Shown: piece by piece, positions 34,561 to 46,673 of the stretch | Numbering within the stretch: position 1 is the stretch's first letter | Layout of the letters: every line of letters begins with the position of its first letter | Made by a program: the position numbers and the translations under genes | Assembly: GCA_963930775.1 (NCBI GenBank) | Contig: OZ005703.1 | Coordinates: forward strand, 8,122,001-8,186,000 | Source: Cliona cf. orientalis | Lineage: Eukaryota > Porifera > Demospongiae > Clionaida > Clionaidae | Length of the DNA stretch: 64,000 nt | Reading direction: 5' to 3' | The notes under the pieces: generated by a model | Told to the model about the DNA's origin: nothing | What the model saw: the letters and a program-made list of their open reading frames with translations, nothing else | Database searches by the model: none

Positions 34561-34985
34561 TTGAAGGGGTCAGTGGAAAAAGGGGATAAGTCATGTTTTT
34601 GATAAAATGGAGTTTTGCATGCTGCTACTAAGGTCAACTCATCTATTATTCGCACGCAATGTTTTAAGCACGCACACGCAATCTTTTTGGGTGATCCGCA
34701 ATAATTATTTGAACGCAAACTTTTCAAATCGCGTAATTTTTACCCGCAGTGCGTTTATGCAAGAGACGACCATTTCCAAATATTCGAAAACTGATTGAAA
34801 ATCCTATTACTTACAACACTAGAATACTGTGTGTGCAATGCTCTGTGTCTAAAACAGTTTTTAAAAAGTTTTATCGCTCCAAAACAGAGATACAGGCAAC
34901 AATGTATGTCCATACTTAAATGCCTGTTTTCTCAAAAGTACTAAAATATGACTTATCCCCTTTTTCCACTGCATGACCCCTTCAA
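34561..34985. mobile_element. MITE-like element, about 35-bp terminal inverted repeats
   Basis: The left end 34561-34594 (TTGAAGGGGTCAGTGGAAAA...) is the reverse complement of the right end 34949-34985, except for a 4-nt indel. The interior is AT-rich and non-coding. The family is not identified. Confidence 0.85.
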
Positions 34986-35579
34986 TTTGCAGTGGGGTAG
35001 GGACATGCACAATTATGCTTTAAAGTTCCTATTTATATGTTATGCTCTCGATTCCTCTCAGTTTTTAATAATACTTTTCATATGACTCTGTGATAATTTG
35101 TTCGGAAACTTGTACCATATAGCTTTAATTTATTTCATAGCTATGGCCATACTCACTGAAAGTTACAAAAGTACGGTCGACTCCCTTATCATTTATTACC
35201 CTATTATGCCAGCATAACAAAACCACCATAATTGTGCTTGTCTCTAGGCACTCATCTGAACTCACGTGTAATTTTCTGCGCTGTAGCAACTTGAATCTCT
35301 ACGCGAATCCAGAACCACTGAAAAGACACTTGGATACCTAGCGCTAGCTATGATACCACTTCACTCTGGTCATAAATTTTCGTGTAAAAATATTTCCGTA
35401 GGAACGACCCCTTACCGCATTAGCGCATACTAATTTTCGTAGCCGCCACCGACTATGTACGAAATATTTTTACAACGAAGATCTACGGTAGATGATATGC
35501 TCCGGTCCATGGTATACGCGTACGACATCGCACTATATTGACGACCTTTTACCACATACACCATTTCTACAATACTGTA

Positions 35580-36116
35580 CAGTCGAGCCTCTGATAACGG
35601 ACCCTCCGAGAAGCGGACAACCTCTCTACAGCGGACAAGTGCCGTGTTACCGATTGAATTTAGCATAATTATAGTACATTAGCAACCTCCGAGAAGCGGA
35701 CGCTTCTCGATTCCGGACAGCGGACAAGATCCAAGCTCCCAACGTGACTTTTCAATGCAAAACTGCCTCTAAATAACGGACATCCGGAAACCACGCCCTT
35801 AAATTAACGATGCCACGCCCACCTTTGCCGCAATCTATGCGGTCGCGATATTATGCCACATGCGCGATAATAATTAGCCTTGAATCCAGATAACGATTTG
35901 GAGAAGCCAGTACTTCAGAAACAAAAAAATTCAGCCTGTGCTATGTTGATACTGAAAACAGAACATACCAACCACTTGATTATCATCTCTACTGCTCTTA
36001 TCATGCATTTCAATCAAAATGGGTTGAAAAATCATGAACCTCCGAGATAGGGACAACCTCCGAGCAAAGGATAAGAGGCCCGTTCCCAAAGTGTCCTTTG
36101 TTCGGAGGCTCGACTG
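35580..36116. mobile_element. Tc1/mariner or pogo-like MITE
   Basis: It starts CAGTCGAGCCTC and ends GAGGCTCGACTG, flanked on both sides by TA (35578-35579 and 36117-36118), the target duplication typical of Tc1/mariner and pogo elements. The repeated GAGAAGCGGACA and TAACGGAC motifs inside resemble Tigger/pogo ends. It is 537 bp with no transposase frame. Confidence 0.85.
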
Positions 36117-36311
36117 TATACACACATCATCATACAAATAAAGAACAATAATGCATCATAATACACAAAATGTAGAGTGTCGAATATTTTTCACTATTCT
36201 CTGTTTTAGCTCATAAATTAGCTGTACCAAGGTCTTTAAAGTTGGCATATGTATCAAATGTGTCAAGAAAATCTGCCAGAGTGTGGTGACAGTAGATGTA
36301 GTATTCCTGCA

Positions 36312-36440
<129 letters not shown>

Positions 36441-37296
36441 TCTAATCACAGGGGCTAGTGGGTCAGGCTCACCAGCTCAGAGACGAGATTTGGTCGTGAA
36501 ATTCTTGATGACTTGACAAATTGGAACACATCGATCACTCCTTCAGTTTTAATCCTCTCTAGTTGAGCGTGGATGCAGACAAATGTACCAGTGCGACCTA
36601 TACCATCACTGCAGCGAACGAAATAACCAAAAAATGATTTACGTAACTAAATTAATGTTATTTTTACATAGTATTCTTAACAACAAGGTGGTTTAAGTTG
36701 TTGACAGCAAATGTGAACCACAAAAACAAGTATAGGGCTGCAGTATGCACAGAAACATTTATCTCCATACACAGTAGCTACAAGGACACTACTGTTTCAC
36801 AGCCTGAGGCCACTACCGCTGGTCTTAGAGTAGCACATTGTTCTTCTACTCACTTGCAAATGACAGTGATGGGTTTGTTACCGGTACTTCGCTGAACTGC
36901 ATTGACAGATTCTGCCATTTGGAGCACACCTTGAGAGGCGTCTGGCCGACCAAGCTCTGGCCAACCAATGAACTGAAACTGTGTCACCATAAAACTAGCA
37001 ATGTTCTTGTCGTTCCCAAATGCCGACTGAGTCTATAGCATGAGTCAGTGAGTGAGTGAGTGTGTGTATGCATATGAGAGTAGGAAGAGAGGTTGCATTA
37101 ACATGACACCAGGTTAAATCAATAATGGCTGTCAATAAGTATACAAAATTGTTTTTGCAAAATACCATGGATTTCCACAACTATAGGTACAAGCATCATA
37201 ATAACATTAGCTTTTACTGAGAAAGGACACAGAAATAATGATGGAATATTATTATGCACAATAACTTGATGCCCACTTGGAATAGATCAACAAATG

Positions 37297-37463
37297 CAGT
37301 GTTCTCCCTAGCATACCTAAGGCATGTCGGCCCAACAAGCCTTCAGTACAGAGTTTCCTTTGATGTGGGAATAGGGATAATCCATGTGCTTTGATGTGGC
37401 CACAGGCTCCACCCAAACTATGCCCTCCCGTCATGCCTTGAATTTAGCTTGGGGAGAACACTG
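37297..37463. mobile_element. hAT-like MITE, 167 bp
   Basis: The ends CAGTGTTCTCCC and GGGAGAACACTG are inverted repeats of the hAT style, with AAATG on both flanks as part of a possible target duplication. The same intron near 20400 and 63780 lacks it, so it inserted after the copies separated. Confidence 0.78.
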
Positions 37464-38311
37464 AAATGTGACCTGCTATATATGAGAAAAGGGACCATTT
37501 GGAGTATAGACGTACATGTAGTATGAATCAAAATCAGTATTTATCATGACAATGACCAACTTGCTTTCTACAAAGTAGTAGTGAGTATAGATACAAATGC
37601 ACATGTACTTGTGCCAGTGTATAGACACAAACACAGAGCGGATTACAAGTACAGTACATTACTCCATACCTACAATAAGCCATATACTACGTATACAAAT
37701 GTTCTCTTTTCTCACAGCTGGTCACAAATAGAGAGCAACTTTATTTTAGTAGTGTGTTCCCTTGTCTGACAGCATTAGTACACACAATCATTCTTTCTGT
37801 GGCGCACATGTAAAGTTACTTGGCATTATAGTGCAAGTGTATCTCTTTTCAGCGATGGAGTTAACATTCATTCAGTGTCAGATCCTTCCCAGCTAGAGAC
37901 CTGGGGACATGCTAGAGTAGGTAGTCCATTCCACCTCAAACGGAGATAAATATGCTATTATAAAGTAGTTCAAACAGAGATAAATTGCTTGGATAGGGCC
38001 ATTTGGCCATAAAGCCACAAGGCCAAAGTCCATTAGGCCGTCTTATTCCATAACCCTGTTAGCGGCATACAAGTATATCTCACGACCTTTACCACATCGC
38101 GCTCAATTACTTTTATTACATGGAACTTAGGCGACCTTTACCATATCGGTTACGTGTACCTTTTCTTCAGTGATTTCGAATTTCCTGATGATGAACTCTT
38201 GGTTGTCATCTTCTTTCTCTGACTTGAGTGTGACCAGTAGCTTGCCATAGTGATCAGTGGACTCAATGGAAGTGGGCCAGTGGGGATGACACGTCTCCTG
38301 CGGTGGGGGAG

Positions 38312-38315
38312 AGAA

Positions 38316-38347
<32 letters not shown>

Positions 38348-38452
38348 GGAAGGAGAAAGGGAGAGAGAAAAGGGAGGATGACATTGCATGAGTAAGTGTG
38401 TGTAGACAAATTAGATGAGCCATGATGCTTTTGGGGGGGGGGGGGGGGGGGG
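38312..38452 (+). repeat. GA-rich stretch and 20-nt G run
   Basis: 38312-38347 is mostly GA and 38433-38452 is an uninterrupted run of G. Both lie where the missing first-half D2 exons should be, between the linker exon and exon 38160-38297. Confidence 0.9.
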
Positions 38453-39227
38453 AAGAGTTTTGGTGTCACTTGTGGAGAGGAACAGAGATAGAGAGACCAG
38501 GAACTAGAGTGGAAGTATGTATAGCTAGTGCTGATGTTACTTACCTCAAACTGATTCTGAAATCCAGTGATAGTCTTCCTGGGACAATTCTACCAAGACT
38601 TCCAATGTTCGTGTGAAGATTGTGGGATAAAATGGCCGTGTCACCACAAGTGATCAGCTCCTCCAGAGCATCATGGATGAACACGTACTGAGCCTGTGAG
38701 TGTGTGTGAGGGGGAGGGGGAGAGAGAGGGAGGGGGAGTGAGTGAGAGAAGAGTATGGCAAACTCCAAAGAAACAACTGTGAATACACACAATGTGAACT
38801 TACACACAATGTCATACATTAAATTTTGATGCCAAACAAGGTTAAAAATATAACACTTCTCCTTGCATATAATTATACACACACAGTGCCACGCCCACTC
38901 ACCTGTGTCTTTATTCGTTTTCGTCTCATATTAGTCAAGAACTCGTAGATATTGACAGTTTTTTCTTTCTCCATCCTCTCCAGCATGCTGTCGATGATGA
39001 TGAACGTCCCCATAGTGAGGTGATAATTCAAGCATTAATGACAGGGCCCTCTACTGAATCTCTAGATATATAGAATCACCCACATCTTAGCTAGGACAGT
39101 ATCCAATAAGGTAGAGCATTAATTAACAGAGGTAGCGTGGCTATACCACATCACTCTTGGTCAACAAGTAAACACAACTTAAAATATATCAGTTTGAATC
39201 CAGTGAACAAATGAAGTACAGCTAAAT

Positions 39228-39549
39228 TCACTGATTCTCTTGTGCTGGGGAAGCCGGTGTCTCCGGCACAGTCTCCCGTTTATCATCACTGGTGGTGGCG
39301 GTAGTGGTCACGGTTGCCATGGGGACATAGGCTGGGCACTGAGTGAACTGATAGTCTCCAGATGGTTGCAGCTGCACCTCTGGTTTTGGTTCAGCCGGGG
39401 GTGGAACTTTTACATCATCATACTGAGGCTGACTGTACTCATCCAGTATCTCATACTCATGATCAGCTTCAATGGTTTCATAAACTTTGTTAGTGGTGGG
39501 AGACAGATCGCTTAACATCACACTGCCTGGCACTTTGTATGGCAAGGAT
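39228..39549 (-). other. Cytoplasmic tail exon of receptor C: ITAM-like x5, plus YVPM
   Basis: The paired tyrosines read VYETIEADHEYEIL (spacer of five). The later site is YVPM, where A and B have YVPV and D has YVSV. YxxM is the classical binding site for PI3-kinase p85 SH2 domains. The C-terminal third differs from the other tails and ends PASPAQENQ before the stop. Confidence 0.75.
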
Positions 39550-42500
39550 CTGTAGAAGAGAATCGCATTAAATGCAGGAGATCATGGAACTGTTGAATAG
39601 ATTTACTTTTGGTTTGGACTGAATTGAGATCTTCGGTTTCTAAGTATCAGGGCAACCGTAATAACTATTATGGCTGTTGTTGCTGCAATGATGAGCACAA
39701 TCATAACAGCTACCACTCCTCCTATGATGGCCGAAGTGTTGTCAGAGCTCGATGCAGAGCTAGCTGTATCCGAAGGAGCTGCTGTTTGTGGTGATGGGGT
39801 AGCAATATTTCCAGGACGCACAGGAGCTGTAAAAAATAGTGAGATTGATGTGTGATAAAATTCATGCAACAAAGAAAATAACAAGGTCAGCTGTACACCC
39901 TTTCATGTTCAGTTACCTGACATCCCAGCTGCAGTCGATGTTCTAACAGTGACATCATACTCAGCTCCTGATTGGAGTCCTGTAACAATCACTCGATTCT
40001 GTGTCCAAGGAACAGTCACAGTTCCTCCTAATTCACTCTGCCTCTTCCTAGAGTCAATGATGATGGTGTACGTGACAATATAGTTAGCCAATCCCTTCAG
40101 CTCCACCAAAGTGAACTTGTTCCAGCTCACTCCTATGGAGGTGGGGTTAAATCTCACAAATACAACATTCTCTGGTGGAGGCGGCACTGGAATGAAAAAG
40201 CATATTATATTATGTGAACCTTTTAAATTACATTAATTTTATGCTCTCTGATTGATGAGTTGCTCCACTTTACCTCCTTCTCGTGTGAAGCAGTAGGTCT
40301 CGCTTTCTTCCCCACATCCAGCCAGGTTGATGGCCTTCACTGTGACACTGTAGGGTACCTCAGCAGCTGAAAATGTGCAGCAATGATACTATGTGCATAT
40401 CAATACAGCAATATATCTTTACCGAGTCCAACGATGGATGCTTCTCTTCTATAAACAAACTGCTCATCCGCAGCAGACTGGGTGACCTCCCTGGTGCCTG
40501 GCCTGTGCTCTAGTCTGTTCACTGTCACTTGATAGCTGACCACTTCACTGCCCAGGAGGGTAGGCAGGTTCCAGGAGAAGGAAAACTCAGTTGCTGAAGA
40601 ACTCACAGCACAAACCAAGTTCCCAACCTCACCAGGTACTATATCAACATATTATATACATGAAATATTTTACCTTACCTTCCCAGAATAAGGTAAGAGT
40701 AACCTCTTGCTATCTTTCTTCCTTTTGGAATCATGCACAATATTATAATGCTATGACTACCATTTATTATCTCATCATCTTGTGCATGGCAAACCCCTCA
40801 CTTACAGGTAGTGCCAGCAATAACAGCAGTGACAGCTTCGATATCATTTCCTATACTGACACGACACTTGTATGTCCCACTGTTCACAGCAATGATATCA
40901 CTGAATATAAGTTGATTGCTCTCAGTATTAATTCGAGGATTACCATCAGTAGACACTGCGCTATCATCAGGACCAATCCACACAATTGTAGGCGAAAGAC
41001 CAAAGCCCTCTCCCAGACTAGTAGTACAGTTCAGGATCCTTGCTTCACCACATCCATCAGCGGGAGACTGTCGTGATTCTACATCAACATCAGGAGCTGG
41101 AAGGTCTGCAGATTACAGAAGGAAGGTTAATACCGTACAGCCAAAAAGCTATCACTGGACAAAAATTCTACCTTGAACAGTGATTGGACGTTGGTTCTCT
41201 GCTGATGATCGCGGTACTATAACAAAATTATCAGACAATGTAACTATAGCTGAGCAGCTGTATGTCCCAGCATCACCAAAACTCATTGAACTGATCCTAA
41301 TAGTGATCTGAAACATATTTGAAGAGGTTGATGCAAAATTATTATTAACAGAGATTCGGACATCGTCGCCATCTTGTAGTTGAGTTCCATTTCTCTCCCA
41401 GTATCCCCGTACCATCACTGGGGTATCCACAGCAGGGTAGATTTCAACAATGCAGGTGAATGTCGGGCTGAGGCCAATAAAGAAGGTCATATTATCCCCC
41501 GGAGAGCTGGAAATGGTCACCAATGGCAATGGAACTGAAGGTAAAACACATAAACCTCATTTGCTGCCATAATACTATCACTGGTTGTACATACTTTCCA
41601 CCAAGACAGTTGTTGTTCTATCTCCAGAGATGTCCACTCCAGCCTCTGGGATGTTGAGTCTGGCAGTGCAGGTGTATCTCCCAGCATGACTGGTCCGCAG
41701 AGAGTGGAAGGAGAGGAGAGGAGGTGCTGAGGTAACATCACTTGATAGACTAGCATCTTCCCTAGTCCAAGTCAGCACAGGGGTGCCTCTGATTCCTTCT
41801 TGTATTGATGCTGAGCAGTTCAGTGTGAGAGGCTGTCCAGCCATCTCCAAGCGATTGAAAGGATCAATACTCACAGTGGGAGGGGAGGGAACTGCAATAA
41901 TTGTGTGATATACATGTACATGTATAATATAGGTACCCTAAAGCATAACAATGTGTCACTCACTATTAACTACAATAAGCTCTGTATCTTCTCCCGTTTC
42001 ACTTGCAGTGATAAAGCTTGCCACACCAGTAGGAGGTCTTGCTCTGGCTTGGCAGGTGAAGGTAGTGTTATCAGCGGTGCTCAAAGGGTCTAAGGTGAGG
42101 GTGCTGGTGAATGATGGTCTGGAACCAGTCACTGAAGAGATAGTTACTCTAGAATCATCATTGGACAAACGTGTGCTTCCTCTCAGCCAAGTGATGTCCA
42201 TATCAGATATTTCTATATCAGTATCAGTGGCAGAGTTGATGGAGATGGTACAGGTGAGAGTGAGAGGAGCTATACGACCAGCAAAAAGAGGACCAGAGGG
42301 AACAGTCATGACCACATCAGGAGTCGAGACTGCATGGGAAAGTATCAGACTACTATTCAGATCATAGAGGCATCCTTACTTTGGATTTCAAGATCTTCCG
42401 TAATAGAAGGCATCAATGCTGTATCAAGAGCTGGAGAGGTCAAAGTACCACTACACACAAAACTGCCATCGTGAGATGTCCGCAGTGGGTCAAAGGTCAG

Positions 42501-45500
42501 AGTAGAAGTGACTGTCGTATCTCCAGTGGTATCAGTTACAGTGATTCCGTTTCTATTGGTGACAGCCTCTCCCCCTGTGGTCCACATTGCAGTAGGAGTA
42601 TTGGTCAAACCACCCACTGTCTTGGATACATTACAGGTCAGGCTGTAGACCATCCCAGCTGTGGCTGTGCCTGACCTACTGACAGTGGCAGTGATGGCAT
42701 TAGGTGGAACTGTAGAAAGAATTGCATACATTTTGCACATTCAAGTGTCAAAAATTCTATGTTAGTTACCATCGACTATTGCCGTGAAGTCCTGCTCTGC
42801 TTGTGCCCCCCCTTGCCTAGTGACCCTGCAGATGTAGACCTGGTTATCAATGCTGTCACTGACTGGAGAGAACTCAAGGTCGAGTTGCTGGGTAGATGTA
42901 TCACTCGCTATAACAACTCCATTTTGGAGCCACTCCATTCTAGTAGCTGGGACATCACTGAAACAAGTGGCTGTAGCACTGGCACCAATATTCAACTGAT
43001 CACGAATAATTGATACACCTACAAAAATATTGTATGCAGAGTATAATAATATACAGTTAATAATCATGCAGGCAGCTACATACGTAGGCCTATATAATAG
43101 TTAGATACCGAGTCCGAGGGATCTACGCGATTTAGAGACCCGAAGGCCCGAGGCTGTAGCGTCCCGAGCGCAGCGAGGGCGCTACTAAGGGCCTGAGGGT
43201 CTCTAAAGAGCGTAGATCCCGTTGGACGAGGTATCTAACTTATTTAGAATATAGCAACTGTAACCATGACGGCATGAAAATTCAAAAGGAGAGTTAAAAA
43301 GGCTACTAGAACAAGAACTGTGAGTTAGCAACAGACCCTAGCGCCTGAGCAGCTCCCAAGTCACCAACACTAACGCTGGGTTCTTCGATGCATCATGGGT
43401 GTGGTCAAACGTGGCTACCTCAGCTCGAGTCCAGTAACGAGCATGCGTGCAAGCGCTATGGACTAATTATTGTGAGTGTGGTTTCCTGGTTGAGAGTACT
43501 CAGTACAGCTAGTACAGCGCTGATTTGAACCCAGTAATGCGCAATTATTGCGCGTAGCAACAGCCTTGTTGCTATGCTAGACCAACCAGGTATACTAAGT
43601 AGGTTTACTAAGTGCCTGTAGCACTTAGTAAACCTACTTAGTGAACCTACAGGTTTCTAAGTTGGTTAGAAGCATTGGTTTGACCAATCAGATTGCAGTA
43701 TTTGTTGCAGCTATATTCTAAAGTATTATAGCAGATAACCTTCGTGAGTACTGAATTTGGCAAAATGGCTCTTGCGTGATAAATTTAAAGTTGGTGATCT
43801 GAATGCTTATAGCGTCAGAGGCACAGTCTTGGAATTTGATCTTTATCCAATTTACTAATTAAAAATTCCCACCATACAGATTTCCTCACCATTCAGCACC
43901 GTAGTCTCCCGAGTCATATCCCTGACATTGCTGACCTCACAGGTAAAACTTCCCACAAAGCTAGCAACATCATCATCAAAAAGAATGTTCTCATAAATAG
44001 CCCTTTCAGCATCCACCAGCCTCTGGCTCTGCTCATAGAGTGTTTGATTGATTACCTGACCATCTTTTCTCCAAGTGACAGTGGTAGGAGGACCACCAGT
44101 GGAGGTACAGGTAAGGGTCGTAGAATTTCTGTCAAACAGAAGGGATGTGATGGAGGGAGAACCTGTAACAATATAAATTCATTTTTGAATAAATAATATA
44201 CTTATCTATCTCACCATCTCCCTGAGGGTATATTCCGACATAGATGTTCTGGCTGGTTCCACTAGCATCAGGTATCTCACAGCGATACACTCCACTTGGA
44301 GCTGTGTTAAAACTGAATTGATTATTGTGCAAACTCACAGCACTGGACACTTGATTTATGACGAATGGTGAATTATCAGATGCGACTGGTGTGCCATCAG
44401 GTAGGTACCACTCCCTGGTCACACTGGCTGCATTAGGTGTCTCACTGTCACTACAACACTCCAAGCTGGGAGTCAGGCAGTAGATACCCAGTCCAATGCT
44501 ACCACCAATATCAGTCACCGTCACAACACTGTTGTTACGATAAAGCTGACCATCCAGGAGAAAAAAAAGGTCTGGAGAAGAAACAATGTAAGTTGCTTGT
44601 GTATGTGTGCATTTTACCCAGAAATCATATTGCTGCACTCACCCTGGGGGGCAGTGGTGCTTTCTGTGCGAACAGCTGCTGAACCACTCACATCAAGGTT
44701 AGGATTTGTTGCTTGCACCTCAAATGTGTAGTTGGTCCGAGGTGGTAGGCCAGTGATACTGAACATTCTGTCATTGTCGTCAGTGCCAACGACTGTTCGA
44801 GCAATTCGATCACTTGGGCTAGCGCTCAAGGTTGGATAGGAGACAACACGGTAACTATCGGTATGCCCATTCCGATCTCGGCAGTTGACACGGTCCCACC
44901 GGATCGTGATGTTTGTAACACTCACTGAGACTGTTTGGAGTTCTTCAGGTATCCCAGGAACTTGAGACAACATTCAATGCAGGGATAACACATCACAGTT
45001 GACAAATCCATGACTGTTTACATGACTTACTAGCTATACACATGTAGCATGTGAAATAAAATATCATACCTGCTTCAGGAGTTGTGACAAAATCCCCGGC
45101 TGATGAACTTCTCCCCACGCTATTTATAGCAAAGAGAGAAATTGAGTACCTGCTATCCTCCTCCAATGGAGTGTTGGGACCATTCTCAATAGTGTAGTTG
45201 TTTTGAGAACTACTGAGTGCCACAGTAACTGGTGGATCTCTCATGTTGCTGTCGCATTCGTTAATAATGTAGAGGTAGGTAAGTTCGAAGCCGTTCAATA
45301 ATTCTCCTGGGTGCTCCCAGGTCACAGTGATGGAGGTCGCGGTAGTAGCAGTTACCCTCAAGTTAATGGGAGGTGAAGGAACAGTTTCTGCTCAAACATA
45401 CATAATCATTGATGGGGAATTTGAACTGTAAATAAGACTGATCTTCGAGCTATCGATGACAATATTAACGTGATAAGGGGTGCTTGCATTTGAAAATTCA

Positions 45501-46673
45501 GACTCTACTCTGGTACTCCCAATGGAATTAGCAATAATGGCATTAATCAGATTCCCAACGAAACCTGAGGAACACATTTACATGTAGTAGAGTAATCCAT
45601 GCACCACAATGCCCATATAAGGAGCATGCTTTGAAAGCGACAAATTTGTGATAAAATAATGACAATCCCCTACTACTTTCAGTGATAGATAGCACACAGT
45701 TTCACGCTACATGTACCATGCTCCATGCTAGCGGTATCCTTGTACCATACTGAGCTTTTTAAATGTTGTGCACGGACATACTACACTTTTCTAAGCTTTT
45801 CTTGGGTGGTCTATCCTAGAAAGGTCAAGCAAGTAAAATCTCCCTCCAGGAAGCATTGCATTGATTAGTGAACTAAGCAGGAACCCAATAGAACAGGATA
45901 CTACCATGTCAACAATACATGTACTATTATGTTGGTCAGTAGTAAGGCTTCTGTGGTGAAACCCTATAATCTGACCACCTGCATGTTAGTGTACTGTATG
46001 GTCAGCAGTTTGGTTGAAATGAAAACTGCAAAATTTGCACAACCTTGACCACAATACTACCCAACATCAGAGGTACAGGTAAGTTTACTACTGTAACAGG
46101 TCATGGATCTGTTCTCCTAGTATAGTAAATCATGCAAGAGTAGAGGCACACACAGGAGATGAATGATGGCAAACACTGAGTTTGCATGATCATGTAGGTC
46201 TCCACTCTATAAGCACAGCTGCATTTTAGAGTACTATACTCACATGCCTAGATCAACAAGATTGCGCAATCATCAACTTATCATAACAGTACAATGCAAC
46301 ATGTACAATCAGGAGTCCTAGGACAATCCCCTGCCAGCACAATAGCACTAAAATAATATTATTGTATCTATATATAGCCATATTATCTAATCCCTTGACT
46401 TAACTGAGACGCCAAACTCTCTACATGTCTGTTCGTGTATGCACACAGGGCAGGTAACACAATACAATAGTTTGGACTTCACAGTCAAGCGGCTAAGAAA
46501 AGCCATACACTTACTCAAGCCCTTCAATGAATGCATTACATGTAGCCTACAGGAATAATACACGTACATGAGAAGACTAGGTTACCTTGTCCATTGACAT
46601 AGTGGAATCCCAGCAGCACCACTAGCATCAACACCAGGCCCAGGTGGGGCGATACAGGTGACCATTTGCCCAT
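39228..46673 (-). CDS. Short-type Ig/FN3 receptor C with Tyr-rich tail
   Basis: Predicted single-pass receptor of about 1459 aa in 16 coding exons. Exons: 46586-46673 signal peptide (29 aa, MGKWSPVSP start); FN3 45070-45387 and 44643-44960; Cys-Cys/CEIPDA domain 44215-44571; Ig 43890-44162, 42770-43018, 42380-42709, 41964-42329, 41595-41891, 41172-41534, 40806-41105; split FN3 40423-40638 plus 40274-40366; FN3 39917-40186; membrane span 39607-39826; tail 39228-39549. The extracellular exons are multiples of three and the whole CDS is in frame. Compared with A it lacks everything before the first FN3 pair and the four Ig exons matching 6767-8272. Its signal peptide is unrelated to that of the long genes, so the two types have separate promoters. 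It is the most diverged member in the Ig and tail exons. Ligand unknown. Confidence 0.85.
43019..43889 (-). mobile_element. Receptor C intron with nested palindromic elements
   Basis: This 871-nt intron contains: an imperfect inverted repeat, about 43099-43150 with 43193-43240 (GTTAGATACC ends, GC-rich core); a larger element about 43232-43735 whose ends share TTTAGAATATAGC in inverted orientation; and a perfect 22-bp hairpin, 43594-43615 with 43621-43642. An internal CCAATCAGATT recurs in the intron at 60555. No coding sequence was found. Confidence 0.7.
45388..46585 (-). other. First intron of receptor C
   Basis: It is closely similar to 1793-2945. At 45480-45570 the minus strand has an acceptor-like TTCCTCAG followed by NLINAIIANSIGSTRVES, resembling the last strands of an FN3 or Ig domain. 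No donor is evident, so it is probably an exon relic. No other features seen. Confidence 0.5.

Larger units (their letters stand above)
33745..36210. other. Element-rich spacer upstream of receptor B
   Basis: This region separates the start of receptor B from the stop of the RPTP fragment behind receptor C. It contains three inverted-repeat elements, listed separately. The leader exon found upstream of A and D was not recognised. A good acceptor (TTTCATGCAG) ends 4 nt before the start codon, implying a spliced leader whose first exon I could not locate. Confidence 0.6.

Noticed and set aside
39010..39227. Search for missing D1 exons between receptor C's stop and the D1 fragment
   Set aside because: Read in all minus-strand frames for the D1 substrate loop and P-loop signatures; none seen. 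The D1 piece has no acceptor, so it is a truncated fragment.
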